39,251 nucleotides of DNA from Akkermansia sp. (GTDB lineage: Bacteria; Verrucomicrobiota; Verrucomicrobiia; Verrucomicrobiales; Akkermansiaceae). Positions within the stretch are counted from its first letter, which is position 1, and each line of letters starts with the position of its first letter. Made by a program: the position numbers and the translations under genes. Of this stretch, positions 8,393-18,224 are shown piece after piece. Under the pieces are notes generated by a model that was not told the DNA's origin, did no database searches, and saw only the letters and a list, made by a program, of their open reading frames with translations. The DNA lies in NCBI GenBank assembly GCA_017390945.1, contig JAFOZZ010000070.1, positions 1-39,251 on the forward strand. The letters run 5' to 3'.

Positions 8393-11065
8393 TCAATAGG
8401 TAAAATAGGAACGAACAGCATCTCGATACGCAGGCGGCACCTGCTCCGGCACGGAATCCGGATAGCTGACAGAGTGTTCCGCCGGAGTTCCGATTTTGCG
8501 AGACGGAGCGGCATGCGACGGCACGGCCGATGCGCCAGAGGGAGCCCCAGCGGCCTGGCCACGCCCCTTTCCGCGGTTGCCGGTCATGCGCGAGCGGGAC
8601 GGCCCCATCAGGCTGCCACCACGCGCATTCGGACGCGCCGAGCTGCCCTTGCCTGCGCCCATGCCATGCCCGGGAGTGCCCTGCTCTTTCTTGCCCTTCA
8701 TAGCATCGAGCATCTGCTGCAAGGTATTGCGAGCGGCGTTGCTCATCGCATTCTTGCATTGGTTGCTGGCATTGCTGCACTGGCTCTCGGAGCATTCGGA
8801 TTGCAGCAGCTTCTTCATCCCCGCCAGCGCCTGCGCGGCATACGAATGAGCCTCCGCCGGGTGATGCGCCGCGGCCTCCGCAGCGGCCTGATCCATCAGT
8901 CCTTCCACGCCCTCCTGCTCGCAGGCATGGCGCATGAAGAAAATCTGCTGATACATGGGAGCTAAGGCCTCATAGCGCCCCAGTTCCTCCAGCAGCGGGC
9001 TCAGCGACTCCTCCCAGGTGATGTACTCCTGCATGAGCGTCGATTGATCCGCCCCCAGCCCCTCCAGCCTACCGGGCTCAGTGGTAGCTGCGGCGCCGAA
9101 TTCATCCATGAAGCGGCGGAAAAGCGACTCCATGTGAGCCTGCTGCTGCACCAGCTCCATAAACTTCTGCTGAGCCTCCTGTGCGCGAGCCAGCAGCGCC
9201 ACCTGACGCGCCTCCTCCGCCTGCGCTTCCAGTTGCTCGGCAGAGCCATTCAAGCGGGCAAGCATCTGCTCCGCCGCTTGTTTGCGCTGCTCCGGCGAGG
9301 CATCCGCCGGCAACGAATTCAGCTGCGCGAGGTTCTCCTCCAGCGCACCGGCAATCTGCCCTGAAAGCGCCGACAGCTCGCCATCCATATCGAACACCGG
9401 GAAATCCCTGGCAAAGGTACGCGCCAGCTCAGACGCACGCTCCATAGCCGCACGCGCGGCGTCAAAATCACCGGCTTCCAACGCGCGATTGACATCAGCC
9501 AGCGCACTTTCCAACGCTTCGTAGCGCGCAAGGAACTCATCGTAGCTCAGCTCCAGGCGCAGCACCTCGGCGTATTCCTCCGCCGAAATAACGCGTACGG
9601 TCGTGGTGGGGGTGGAGACAATGTTGTAACGGAAGGGATTGTCATCCCCCACTTCCGCGCGCAGCTCCAGCGTATCGCCGGGGCGCAGGCCAAGAGCCGC
9701 CGTATCATAGCGGTGCGCAAAAGTCTGCGTACGCGGCGAGCCCTGCAAGACGCTGAGACCATGCTGGCGATAGGGTGCCAGGGCCTTGCTGAGCGAGAAG
9801 CGGCTGAGGCCGTAGTCATCCTCTGCCAGCACTTCCACCTCCAGCGGGTGCCCGGCCACCAGGTAAGCGCCATCCTCCGGTTTCTTAATCGTGACAGACG
9901 GCACGGCATCCGGCAGCACAGCCAGACGCGTCTGCACCGGTGCATCGGCCTCACGCCCGGCGGCGTCCACCACCTGCATGGCGAGTGTGCCTGCACGGCG
10001 CACCGGCATGCTCAGTATCATTTGGGAGCCCTCCACCTTGGCCTCGATACGCTCGGACTGCACCTCACCTGCCGGGGTAAAGAGGCCATAGCCCTTCACG
10101 ATGGCCGAGCTGCACGTCAGTTCAAATGTCACGCTGCCGCCATCGGGCACCAGCACCTCATTGCCTCCCAGCGTCACCTGTCGCTCCGCTTCTCCTGTGT
10201 ACGGCAAGGGCTGAATCGTTGCACGGCCTGCGAGAATACGCGGGCTGTAATTCACTTTCACCGGCACGAAGCAACTACGGGCTCGCCCATCTGCCGTGGC
10301 AAATGCCACCTCGCAGGGTGCCGTCACTTTCTCCAGCACACGCACATAACTGCCATCCTGCGCTGTGAATGCAGGCAATTGCTGCACCGGTACGCCGGGG
10401 ACTCGCAGCAGCAGGTTCACCTCCGCCGGCGGGGTGTCACCCTCGATACGGCACGACAAAGCGAGGTCTTCGCCATAGTGCACCTCGGGGGCAGCAGGCA
10501 GCAGCGTAAAACGATACGGGGAATAGGGCGGCACATCGCGCTGCGGTTGCAGCAAGCGGGCAGCCAAGGTACTGAACGCCGAGGGCGAGGCCGTATAAAG
10601 CCCGATACAGGCCGCGGCCGAAAGAGCCGGCACCAGCAGAGCAAACAGCCAGCGCTTCAGAGCCGGGGAGCGCCTGCGGGCAGCACGCACCGCCTGAGCT
10701 GCCTGTTGCAGAGCCTGCTCCGCCAGCCAGGCGGCCAGCCCGCCCTCCTGCGGCCGGGGCATACGCGTGGCGCAGCTCACGGTGCAGCGAGCATCGTCAT
10801 TCAGCGCATCAAGTTCCCGGGGCAATTGGCGTACCGTACGCACAGCCTGCCACAAAACAGGCAGCAGCAACATCGCCCCCACGACCACAAAGCCCTGCTG
10901 CACCAACTCACGGCTATCGGAGCTCAGCACCAGCGCCCAATCAGCCAAAGCAGCCAATACCGCCAGCACCAGCATGGCAGCCAACCACCAGCCCAGCCCG
11001 CAAGCCAGCTGCGCCACAAAACACGCCACTCGCGCCCACCTCAGTTCTGTACGGAAGTTTCTCAC
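8393..11065 (-). CDS. Large membrane protein with coiled-coil region, DUF4175-like
   Basis: An 890-residue protein starting at GTG 11065, whose GTGA overlaps the stop of the upstream gene. Three hydrophobic segments lie within the first 170 residues. A long beta-rich extracytoplasmic part (about 190-510) includes immunoglobulin-like strands. A long, Ala/Glu/Gln-rich helical coiled-coil region (about 510-760) follows, then a Gly/Ser/Arg-rich linker and the closing motif VPPAYRDAVRSYF. This architecture and position match the large DUF4175-type component of MoxR/vWA operons. Its role is unknown; a scaffold for the vWA proteins is a reasonable inference. The family name is my best match from layout, not from a search. 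Confidence 0.72.
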   Translation of the reverse strand: MRNFRTELRWARVACFVAQLACGLGWWLAAMLVLAVLAALADWALVLSSDSRELVQQGFVVVGAMLLLPVLWQAVRTVRQLPRELDALNDDARCTVSCATRMPRPQEGGLAAWLAEQALQQAAQAVRAARRRSPALKRWLFALLVPALSAAACIGLYTASPSAFSTLAARLLQPQRDVPPYSPYRFTLLPAAPEVHYGEDLALSCRIEGDTPPAEVNLLLRVPGVPVQQLPAFTAQDGSYVRVLEKVTAPCEVAFATADGRARSCFVPVKVNYSPRILAGRATIQPLPYTGEAERQVTLGGNEVLVPDGGSVTFELTCSSAIVKGYGLFTPAGEVQSERIEAKVEGSQMILSMPVRRAGTLAMQVVDAAGREADAPVQTRLAVLPDAVPSVTIKKPEDGAYLVAGHPLEVEVLAEDDYGLSRFSLSKALAPYRQHGLSVLQGSPRTQTFAHRYDTAALGLRPGDTLELRAEVGDDNPFRYNIVSTPTTTVRVISAEEYAEVLRLELSYDEFLARYEALESALADVNRALEAGDFDAARAAMERASELARTFARDFPVFDMDGELSALSGQIAGALEENLAQLNSLPADASPEQRKQAAEQMLARLNGSAEQLEAQAEEARQVALLARAQEAQQKFMELVQQQAHMESLFRRFMDEFGAAATTEPGRLEGLGADQSTLMQEYITWEESLSPLLEELGRYEALAPMYQQIFFMRHACEQEGVEGLMDQAAAEAAAHHPAEAHSYAAQALAGMKKLLQSECSESQCSNASNQCKNAMSNAARNTLQQMLDAMKGKKEQGTPGHGMGAGKGSSARPNARGGSLMGPSRSRMTGNRGKGRGQAAGAPSGASAVPSHAAPSRKIGTPAEHSVSYPDSVPEQVPPAYRDAVRSYFTY

Positions 11066-13254
11066 GCCAATCCCTTTCGTCTGCGAATGTACCAAAGAAG
11101 CCCCAGGCAGCCTACCATAGCGGCAAGCACCTGCCATTCAGCCCAAAGCGGGCAATACACATCCTCCGTCGCCTGCACACCCGCAGGCATGGCAAACACG
11201 CTCTCCAGCTGTTCTGCGCTCAACTCCGCGGGCAGCACCTGCCCGCCGGTAGATTCCGCCACACGAGCCAGCAGCTCGGCATCAGCGTTCAGGTTATCAT
11301 CCTCAGCCGGCAGCGGACGCACGCGCAGCCGGCACTCCGGCGCGGGGGTATCCGCAGCCACCGCACGCAGCAGATATTCACCGGGCGGCAACGGAGCAAA
11401 CGCGCACTCCCAGCGCGGCATGGCGGCAGATGGACGCAGCACCGCCACCTGCTCCGCTACCACAGCCCCCGTAGCCAGATTCACCGCCTGCACAGTCACA
11501 GCGGACGGACGCCCCACACCACGCCAGCCCAGCAGGCAGGTGAAGCCCTCGCCCTCCTGCACATCCGCGCGGTCAGCATGCAGCGACAAATCGAAGCCGG
11601 GCATGAACTCCGCAGCGGTCTGAACCCACGGAAGGAAACGGCGCCAGAACTCGCGGTACATGTTACCGTGTTGGCGAGCCTCCGGGAAGAAATCCCACTT
11701 CCAAAGCCCCTCACCATTGACGCAGGCGACAGCCCCCAGCCCCAGGCGCATCATGCCCAGCATCGGGGTATTGCCGCCCTCCGTTACAGCCAGCACGCGG
11801 GTTTGCGGACGCGTCTCCTGCACCGCCCACACATCATCCAGCGCAGGCAGGGAGCCCCATACATCCTCCTCCGCACCGGGCAGCACACTGCCGAATAAGC
11901 CGGAGCTGAGCCCCTCCTGCGCCGGAGCCAGGCGGTGTTCAGCGGCATCAGTATTGTTCCCCCATACAAAAGGCTCCAGCGCCTCCATGCCATCCAGGCG
12001 GCCACCATAGCAGCGCCCGCGAGAAAGCACCAGAATGCCGCCCTGCTCCATCACCCAGGAATGCAGCGCTTTCACAGCGGCGGCATCCATGAGCCGCTCC
12101 ATCCCCTTGCCCAGCACCACAATATCGTAGCCGGCCAGCTTTTCTGCAGTGGTAGGCATACCGGGCGCTTCCGTCGGCACGGCGTCATCATCGCCCGTAT
12201 TAATATGGTAGAAACGCTTCTCGCTCAGGCGGTGAACGGAGCGTACATCAAAGACAGGTTGCTCGCGCAGGTACTGAGCCAGGAACTTGCTGTCCCAGTA
12301 GGGGGCACCCTCCGCCAGGAACACGCGTATGCGGGAGTTGACCGCACGCACAGTGATGCGGGTCTCATTATTATCCACGCGGCTTTCGCCCTGCTGCGGG
12401 CTCACGCAGATGCGGTATTCCCCCGCCTGCGCCTTGCTGGTGAACGTGACAGTCTGCTCCTCCCCCTCAGCGACATTGAGCGTCTGCTGTTGCAGGGTGG
12501 TGCCTGCGGCATCCAGCAGCTGCACCTGGAGCTGACGCGAGCCCATGCGCGTATTGCGCACCCGGGCTGTCAGCTGCGTCTCCACCCCGGGATAGGCCAT
12601 CACGAAGGGATGGGACGTCGACACCGCAAAATCCGGAGCCTGCCACGTACTCCCCAGCGGCACCACATGCACAGGGCAGCCAGCGGCACCTGCACAGGAC
12701 ACCAGCTGCTGCAATGCCTGCGGACGCGTATCGCGGCCATCGGAAATCAACACAGCTCCTGCCACCGTTCGGCCACTACGGCGAAGCGTTTCGATACCCG
12801 CAGCCATAGACGACATGATGGCCGAGGCGCGACCAGCGGCGGGTTGAGCGGCCAAATCCTCGGCACTCGCCACAGCCAGAGGCCCATCAGCCAAAGCAAG
12901 CCAGCGCACATCGCGCTGCGGGTACTCTGCCAGGCGCTGCACCACACGCGCCGCCACAGCGGAGCGAGACACCGCCTGCGGGTCATCGAGCACAGGTGCC
13001 GCCATGGAAGCCGACACGTCGTTACCCACGACCCAGATGGGAGCATGAGCTGACGGACGTTGCTCCACATGACCGGGATTCAGCAGCAGCGCCAGCCCAC
13101 ACAGGGCAGCCAGCAATGCCAGAGTCACACACACACCACACCACCAGCGCGACAAGCGGCGGCAGGCAACCACACACAGCCAGCCCACCACCCCCAGCAC
13201 CACAAGAGCGATGGGGAGGAGCAAAGGAAGCGGAAGGATGGGTTGCAGCATCAT
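11062..13254 (-). CDS. vWA / glutamine-amidotransferase-like membrane protein
   Basis: A 730-residue protein beginning at ATG 13254 in an ATGA overlap with the previous stop; starts further upstream would read deep into the preceding gene. Two N-terminal membrane segments come first. A von Willebrand A domain follows at about 70-230, with a usable MIDAS (DVSAS) and GAVLISDGRDTRP. A CARDB-like beta region leads to a GATase1-like fold (about 310-430: RIRVFLAEG, YDIVVLGKGME, GGILVLSRG) that lacks an evident catalytic Cys-His-Glu triad. One more membrane helix lies near the C-terminus, ending in RRRKGLA. Such proteins are the standard partner of BatA-like proteins in these operons. Confidence 0.8.
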   Translation of the reverse strand: MMLQPILPLPLLLPIALVVLGVVGWLCVVACRRLSRWWCGVCVTLALLAALCGLALLLNPGHVEQRPSAHAPIWVVGNDVSASMAAPVLDDPQAVSRSAVAARVVQRLAEYPQRDVRWLALADGPLAVASAEDLAAQPAAGRASAIMSSMAAGIETLRRSGRTVAGAVLISDGRDTRPQALQQLVSCAGAAGCPVHVVPLGSTWQAPDFAVSTSHPFVMAYPGVETQLTARVRNTRMGSRQLQVQLLDAAGTTLQQQTLNVAEGEEQTVTFTSKAQAGEYRICVSPQQGESRVDNNETRITVRAVNSRIRVFLAEGAPYWDSKFLAQYLREQPVFDVRSVHRLSEKRFYHINTGDDDAVPTEAPGMPTTAEKLAGYDIVVLGKGMERLMDAAAVKALHSWVMEQGGILVLSRGRCYGGRLDGMEALEPFVWGNNTDAAEHRLAPAQEGLSSGLFGSVLPGAEEDVWGSLPALDDVWAVQETRPQTRVLAVTEGGNTPMLGMMRLGLGAVACVNGEGLWKWDFFPEARQHGNMYREFWRRFLPWVQTAAEFMPGFDLSLHADRADVQEGEGFTCLLGWRGVGRPSAVTVQAVNLATGAVVAEQVAVLRPSAAMPRWECAFAPLPPGEYLLRAVAADTPAPECRLRVRPLPAEDDNLNADAELLARVAESTGGQVLPAELSAEQLESVFAMPAGVQATEDVYCPLWAEWQVLAAMVGCLGLLWYIRRRKGLA

Positions 13255-15284
13255 AATCCGGTGGTGCGTTGCGCCGCTCGCGGAGAACGGCAAATCAGAA
13301 GTTCCAGGACGAAAAGGGCAAAAGCCGCAGCCAGAAGCCAAGGCCACAGCGGAACACGAGCCGCCAACGCTACACCTTCTACGGCCGCATCAGCGGTAAA
13401 CATCTCGCCCGCCACTTCAGGGGTAAAGCTACGCAAGTCTGATTCCTCGCTCGGGAAATTGACAGCCACCGTCCGCAGCAATTGCTCACCGGCCATCCAG
13501 CGATACACACCCGGCATCGCGACCTGCTCACAACGCAGAGAATTGTGACGCACGGCCAGCGGGAGCGCCTCTCCGGCCTCGTTCAGCAGGCGCACATCGC
13601 CCGCGCTCACGCCTGTCGGGAGCAGGAATTGCAGGAAATCCTGACCGGCCACGGGTTCATCCTGCACCGCAGCACCGCGAGCGTGGTTCAGTTGCTCAGC
13701 CAACAGGGGCAGATACAGAGGCGAAAAGCCCTGGCGCGAATCACGAGCCGTAACCGGCATATTCCACAGCAGCAGCGTGCCAGCGCCCTTCTGCCAACGC
13801 AGTAGTGCAGGCAATGCCGCGGCACCATCATCCCCGGCATAGCGCATGAGCACCTTGCCGGAGCCAGCCAGCGGCTCCAGCTCAGCCCCGAGGCGGCGAT
13901 AAATCCCCGCTTGCAGCCAGCTCTCCAGAGCAGCTTGTTCAAAAAGCTCAAACGAGGCATCATCCACCGCGCACTCACTCAGCAGCCAGTACCCGCCATC
14001 TGTGCGCAATTCACCGGCAACACACCCTTCCTTACCAGTCAGCAAGGGCTTCAGCGCGGTATCCTGTGCCAAATCCGGCACAATCAGCACCGTCTCACCA
14101 GCCGCCAGGCGCTCCTGGATAGCAGGAACATCCGCCGCAACCGGGGCGTGCCACACCACAAAATCCGCCGGAGTTTCCGGAAGCGAGGGCAAGTAAAGCG
14201 TCCGCAGAAATGGTATATTCTCCAACGCACGGAGCATGAAGCCCACATGCGTGCGGTCTGAGGCTATGACCAGGCAATCCAGCTTATCCGCCACCGGTAC
14301 AACGAGGTAGCGCGTGTTGTCGCCGGGGTATACATCCGCCTCCGTCTGGGCAGTCAGACACCAATCGCCGGCTTCTTGCGGAGCCGTCAGTTCAAAGCGC
14401 ACCTGAGTCTGCCCTCCGCAGGGCAATTCACACGGCTGCGACAAGCGCAGATTCCCTGCGGACAAGGTAACGCTGAGCGGCACACGCCCCTCGCGGGCAA
14501 CAGCGCCCTGCCTGTGTTGCAGGCCGACAGTCAGCGTCACTTTCTGCCCCGGCAGAGGCTTAGCCGGAGTGAGCGACATAGAGGTAACGGACGTATTCTC
14601 CACCGCCGAGGTCTGAGCGACATTCACGCAGCAGAGGTCATCCGACTCAGCAAGAGCGGCCACGGCCTCCTGCATGGTAGCAGTCTGGAAATCGGATATC
14701 AGCAGCAGCTTACCCTCAGCGACCTCGGGCAGAGCGTCCAGCTGTCGCCGCGCCGTAGCCAGTGCCTCAGCCACCCCGGCAGAGGCGGCAGGACGGCTCT
14801 GTGTACGAGCCAACTCACGCAGCAGTAAGGGACGCGCACTCTCCGGGCGGTCGAAAAGGAAACGAGGGTAGCCCGAAAGCGTCACCAGATTGGCGCGATC
14901 TGCCGGAGCCAGTGAGCGCACCGCCGCCTGCGCCACCTCCAGTGCGCGGTTCATACGCACTTGCTGGCCATCCGCTGCGCCCATGGAGGCCGTATCATCC
15001 AGCACAATGACCAGCGTGCGACCCTGACCGCCTTCTGCATCGCCACCCAGGTGAGGCAAGAGGAACGCCCCGGCCACACAGGCGCACAGCAAGGTACGCA
15101 GCAGGAGCAGCAGCCAGTCCTTGGGCCGTGCACGGCGTGCCTGCAAACGCACCAGCTCCTTCAGCAGCAGCACGGAGCTGAACCGACGCTCCTTGGGACG
15201 CGTACGCGCCACCAAGTGCACCAAGAGGGGCACCAGAGCAGCGGCCATCAGCCACCAGACAGGGTTATCGAAGCTGATATTCAT
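13251..15284 (-). CDS. BatA-like vWA membrane protein
   Basis: A 677-residue protein whose ATG overlaps the DUF58 stop (ATGA, 15284-15281). The N-terminus is a classic BatA domain of about 80 residues: two membrane helices around a basic loop, containing NPVWWLMAAALVPLLVHL. A vWA domain follows at about 90-240 with the MIDAS motif DDTASMG and a late LLISDF strand. The rest is beta-rich, facing the periplasm, and a C-terminal membrane helix (WLLAAAFALFVLELL) precedes the final basic tail. BatA homologues act with MoxR and DUF58 proteins in envelope or stress functions. The exact role here is unknown. Confidence 0.87.
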   Translation of the reverse strand: MNISFDNPVWWLMAAALVPLLVHLVARTRPKERRFSSVLLLKELVRLQARRARPKDWLLLLLRTLLCACVAGAFLLPHLGGDAEGGQGRTLVIVLDDTASMGAADGQQVRMNRALEVAQAAVRSLAPADRANLVTLSGYPRFLFDRPESARPLLLRELARTQSRPAASAGVAEALATARRQLDALPEVAEGKLLLISDFQTATMQEAVAALAESDDLCCVNVAQTSAVENTSVTSMSLTPAKPLPGQKVTLTVGLQHRQGAVAREGRVPLSVTLSAGNLRLSQPCELPCGGQTQVRFELTAPQEAGDWCLTAQTEADVYPGDNTRYLVVPVADKLDCLVIASDRTHVGFMLRALENIPFLRTLYLPSLPETPADFVVWHAPVAADVPAIQERLAAGETVLIVPDLAQDTALKPLLTGKEGCVAGELRTDGGYWLLSECAVDDASFELFEQAALESWLQAGIYRRLGAELEPLAGSGKVLMRYAGDDGAAALPALLRWQKGAGTLLLWNMPVTARDSRQGFSPLYLPLLAEQLNHARGAAVQDEPVAGQDFLQFLLPTGVSAGDVRLLNEAGEALPLAVRHNSLRCEQVAMPGVYRWMAGEQLLRTVAVNFPSEESDLRSFTPEVAGEMFTADAAVEGVALAARVPLWPWLLAAAFALFVLELLICRSPRAAQRTTGL

Positions 15285-16159
15285 CGCGCAAGGGCATCAA
15301 ATAAGGGGTAAAACGATTCATCGGTACGAGCGCTCAGGTAGAGCATACCCCGCGCCGCGGCCATCACATGCAATTGCTGGCGGCGTGCCTGCATGGCCTC
15401 CTGATACACGCGGCGCATGTCATCCGGGTTGCAGGTGATTCGCTCCCCTGTTTCCATATCCACGTAGCGAGATAATCCCTGCCCGCTCAGGCTCAGCTCG
15501 CCGGCATCCAGCACCTGCACCAGCACCACCTTGCAACCACGGTGCAAGTAGGGGTTCAGCGCCGCCTGCAAGGCAGACAGGTCGCACATAAAGTCACTCA
15601 CAATCACCAGAGTACCGGGGCGTTGCACAAATCCACGAGCGCGTTCCAGCGCCTGCGGCAAGTCCGTCTGATTGCCGGCTGTATTATGCTCCAGCAGGTT
15701 CAGGCACTGATTCAGGTGTGCCGCAGTAGAGCCCGGCGGCAGATATTGCCGCACCTGGTCATCGAACAACTGGAGCGACACGCGGTCATTGCCGCGCACC
15801 ACCAGCCAGGCCACGCAGGCGGCAAAGTGCGAGCCGTACTCCAGCTTGCTGATGGGGCCAATTTCCTTGTAGCCCATGGAAGCGGAGCTATCCACAAAGA
15901 GGTGGCACTCCAGGTGAGTCTCGTTCTCAAATGTTTTGAGCTGCAACTTATCCGTGCGGGCAAAAACGCGCCAATCCACCAATCGGGGGTCATCACCGGG
16001 GTAATAGGCGCGGTACTCCAGGAAATCGCTGCTGCTCCCGCGCCCCTTGGCGCGGTGGTGCCCACTCAGCCAGCCCTCGGCCATCATGCGCACGGCAAAG
16101 CGATAGTTCGCCAGGCGCGACATGTCCTCAGGACGCAGAATGGTAGGGGCTTGTGCCAT
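15281..16159 (-). CDS. DUF58 domain protein
   Basis: A 292-residue soluble protein of the usual length for short DUF58 members. The signature EYRAYYPGDDPRLVDWRVFA lies at residues 48-67. A vWA-like region follows with an intact MIDAS (D90-S-S-A-S94) and a later VIVSDF strand. It starts 21 bases after the MoxR gene and overlaps the BatA-like gene by four bases. DUF58 proteins are known partners of MoxR ATPases, and this one has no membrane helix, so it should sit in the cytoplasm. Confidence 0.92.
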   Translation of the reverse strand: MAQAPTILRPEDMSRLANYRFAVRMMAEGWLSGHHRAKGRGSSSDFLEYRAYYPGDDPRLVDWRVFARTDKLQLKTFENETHLECHLFVDSSASMGYKEIGPISKLEYGSHFAACVAWLVVRGNDRVSLQLFDDQVRQYLPPGSTAAHLNQCLNLLEHNTAGNQTDLPQALERARGFVQRPGTLVIVSDFMCDLSALQAALNPYLHRGCKVVLVQVLDAGELSLSGQGLSRYVDMETGERITCNPDDMRRVYQEAMQARRQQLHVMAAARGMLYLSARTDESFYPLFDALAR

Positions 16160-16180
16160 CGGCAGCGGTGCAATACAGAG

Positions 16181-17152
16181 TTATACCAGGCTTTCAATCA
16201 CGCGCTCCATGCTCACGCCCTCACCCGTAGCAGTATAATTGGGTATCAGGCGGTGGCGCAGCACGGGAGCCAGCACGGCTTTTACCTCTGCCGGGCTCAC
16301 ACTGACGCGCCCACGCAGCAGAGCCATGGCTCGTGCCGCCGCCAGCAGACACTGACCGGCACGCGGACCAGCACCACAGGCGACATACTTCTTCACCATC
16401 TCGGTTGCCTGCGGATTCTCCGGACGCGTACTCTGCACCAGGCGCACAATCAGGCTGTACACATCATCCGGTACAGGAACTTCCGTGACAGCCTGCTGCA
16501 TTTGCAGCACCTTTTCGGCAGAGAGGAGCGGCTTAGCCTCCGGCATCGTCATGCCACCTGTTCGGCGCAGGATTTCCTCCTCCTCGGCGGCGGAGGGATA
16601 ATCGATATTGATTTGGAAGAAAAAGCGGTCCAGCTGAGCCTCCGGCAAGGGGTAGGTGCCCTCATGCTCCACAGGGTTCTGGGTGGCATACACGATAAAG
16701 GGCTCCGTCAGCGAGCGGGTGGTACCTGCCACCGTTACCTGTTTTTCCTGCATGGCCTCCAGCAGAGCGGCCTGCGTCTTGGGAGGAGTACGGTTGATTT
16801 CGTCCGCCAGCAGCAGGTTGGTAAAGACCGGCCCCGGTACAAACTCAAAGCGACGAGCGCCCTCAGCACTCCCCTGCAATATCTCGCTGCCCACGATGTC
16901 CGTCGGCATCAGATCCGGCGTAAACTGAATACGCTGGAAGTTCAACCCCAGCACACGCCCAAGGGTCGACACCAACAGAGTCTTGGCCAAACCGGGCACA
17001 CCCACCAGCAAGCAATGGCCTCGGCACAGCAACGCTGCAAGCATTTGCTCGACCACAGCCTCCTGCCCCACAACAACGCGGGCGGCTTCTGTTCGGATTT
17101 CCTTAATTGTGCTTTGCAGCTCCTTCCAGGATTCTTCGGGTGATGGTTTCAT
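16181..17152 (-). CDS. MoxR-family AAA+ ATPase
   Basis: A 323-residue ATPase, first gene of the operon. Walker A is GVPGLAKT (51-58) and Walker B LLLADEIN (113-120), followed by PPKTQAALLEAMQEKQVTV, the ATQNP sensor-1 stretch and LPEAQLDRF arginine-finger region typical of MoxR. The C-terminal helical lid ends in ERVIESLV. MoxR proteins are thought to act as chaperones that remodel vWA-domain partners; the three vWA proteins encoded directly downstream fit that idea. The start at ATG 17152 is supported by a promoter 40 bases upstream. Confidence 0.93.
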   Translation of the reverse strand: MKPSPEESWKELQSTIKEIRTEAARVVVGQEAVVEQMLAALLCRGHCLLVGVPGLAKTLLVSTLGRVLGLNFQRIQFTPDLMPTDIVGSEILQGSAEGARRFEFVPGPVFTNLLLADEINRTPPKTQAALLEAMQEKQVTVAGTTRSLTEPFIVYATQNPVEHEGTYPLPEAQLDRFFFQINIDYPSAAEEEEILRRTGGMTMPEAKPLLSAEKVLQMQQAVTEVPVPDDVYSLIVRLVQSTRPENPQATEMVKKYVACGAGPRAGQCLLAAARAMALLRGRVSVSPAEVKAVLAPVLRHRLIPNYTATGEGVSMERVIESLV

Positions 17153-17191
17153 GGTATATGCAGCTTTCGGGGTGGACTTAAGCTCATTGCC

Positions 17192-17219
17192 ATTCTATCA
17201 CCTCATCATTCTGAGTCAA
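17192..17219 (-). promoter_or_regulatory. Promoter of the MoxR operon
   Basis: On the minus strand TTGACT (17219-17214), a 16-base spacer and TAGAAT (17197-17192) place a transcript start near 17185, giving a leader of roughly 33 bases before ATG 17152. Confidence 0.6.
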
Positions 17220-17297
17220 GCAGCAATTTTCCTTTTTTTTGATGGAGTCGGCGCGAACAAGAGCGCTTGACAGATGGTATATAATGAAGAGCAAACA

Positions 17298-18224
17298 ATG
17301 AAGATATCAGCATCCATCAACGAACTCATCGGCGGCACGCCTCTGCTGGAGCCGGTGAACTACAGCCGCCGACACGGATTAAAATCGCGTTTACTGCTGA
17401 AGCTGGAGTACCTGAACCCGACCGGCTCGGTGAAAGATCGCGCGGCACAGGCCATCATTGAGGATGCGGAACGCAGTGGCCGCCTGACGCCGGGAGGCAC
17501 CATCATTGAGCCCACCAGCGGTAATACAGGCATTGGCCTGGCGGCGCTGGCAGCGGCCAAGGGCTACAAGGCCATTCTGATTATGCCGGAGAGCATGAGC
17601 GTCGAGCGCCGTAACCTGCTGAAAGCGTATGGCGCAGAGATTGTACTCACCCCTGCTGCCGAAGGTATGGCCGGCTCGCTGCGTAAAGCAGAGGAGTTGC
17701 AGGCCGCCACGCCGGGCTCCATCATCGCCGGACAGTTTGATAACCCGGTCAATGCGACCGCTCATTACAAGACCACCGGCCCCGAAATCTGGGCGGACAC
17801 CGAAGGCTCAGTCGATGCACTGGTGGCCGGCATCGGCACCGGTGGCACCATCACCGGCACCGGGCGCTATCTGAAAGAGCAGAAGCCGGGTGTACGCGTC
17901 ATCGGCATCGAGCCCGCCGCCTCCCCCCTGCTCAGCACGGGACACGCCGGACCGCACTCCATCCAGGGCATTGGTGCCAATTTCATCCCCTCCGTGTTGC
18001 AGCAGGAACTTTGCGACGAAATCCTCACCGTCGACAATGAAGCACCGTTTGCCGCCGCCCGCGAACTGGCTCAGACAGAAGGCCTGCTGGTAGGCATCTC
18101 CTCCGGCGCCGCCCTGCACGCCGCCACCCAGGTTGCCCAGCGCCCTGAGTTCGCAGGCAAAACGATTGTTGTCATCCTGCCCGACAGCGCCGACCGCTAC
18201 TATTCCACCCCACTTTTCGGATAA
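17298..18224 (+). CDS. cysK: Cysteine synthase (O-acetylserine sulfhydrylase)
   Basis: A 308-residue PLP enzyme of the CysK/CysM family that makes cysteine from O-acetylserine and sulfide. The PLP lysine is K46 in PTGSVKDRA, the substrate loop is TSGNTG (73-78), and the phosphate-binding glycine loop is GTGGTITGTG. Length is normal. ATG 17298 is preferred to ATG 17274, which lies upstream of a TATAAT box at 17280-17285. The stop TAA shares its last base with the thiE ATG, so cysK, thiE and thiM are read as one unit. Cysteine provides the sulfur of the thiazole ring, which could explain the grouping; that link is inference. The sequence does not separate CysK from CysM with certainty. Confidence 0.9.
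   Translation: MKISASINELIGGTPLLEPVNYSRRHGLKSRLLLKLEYLNPTGSVKDRAAQAIIEDAERSGRLTPGGTIIEPTSGNTGIGLAALAAAKGYKAILIMPESMSVERRNLLKAYGAEIVLTPAAEGMAGSLRKAEELQAATPGSIIAGQFDNPVNATAHYKTTGPEIWADTEGSVDALVAGIGTGGTITGTGRYLKEQKPGVRVIGIEPAASPLLSTGHAGPHSIQGIGANFIPSVLQQELCDEILTVDNEAPFAAARELAQTEGLLVGISSGAALHAATQVAQRPEFAGKTIVVILPDSADRYYSTPLFG

Noticed and set aside
9713..11623. Long plus-strand open frame of 636 codons opposite the DUF4175-like and vWA genes.
   Set aside because: It is antisense to two well supported genes, rich in His/Arg/Gln as expected of a GC-rich shadow frame, and crosses their junction.
17267..17285. Consensus TTGACA and TATAAT just before cysK.
   Set aside because: They are only seven bases apart, so they cannot be one promoter; which is used, if either, cannot be decided.
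17153..17297. A TPP riboswitch ahead of the cysK-thiE-thiM operon.
   Set aside because: The gap is short, no THI-box sequence is visible, and no room remains for the fold after the promoter.
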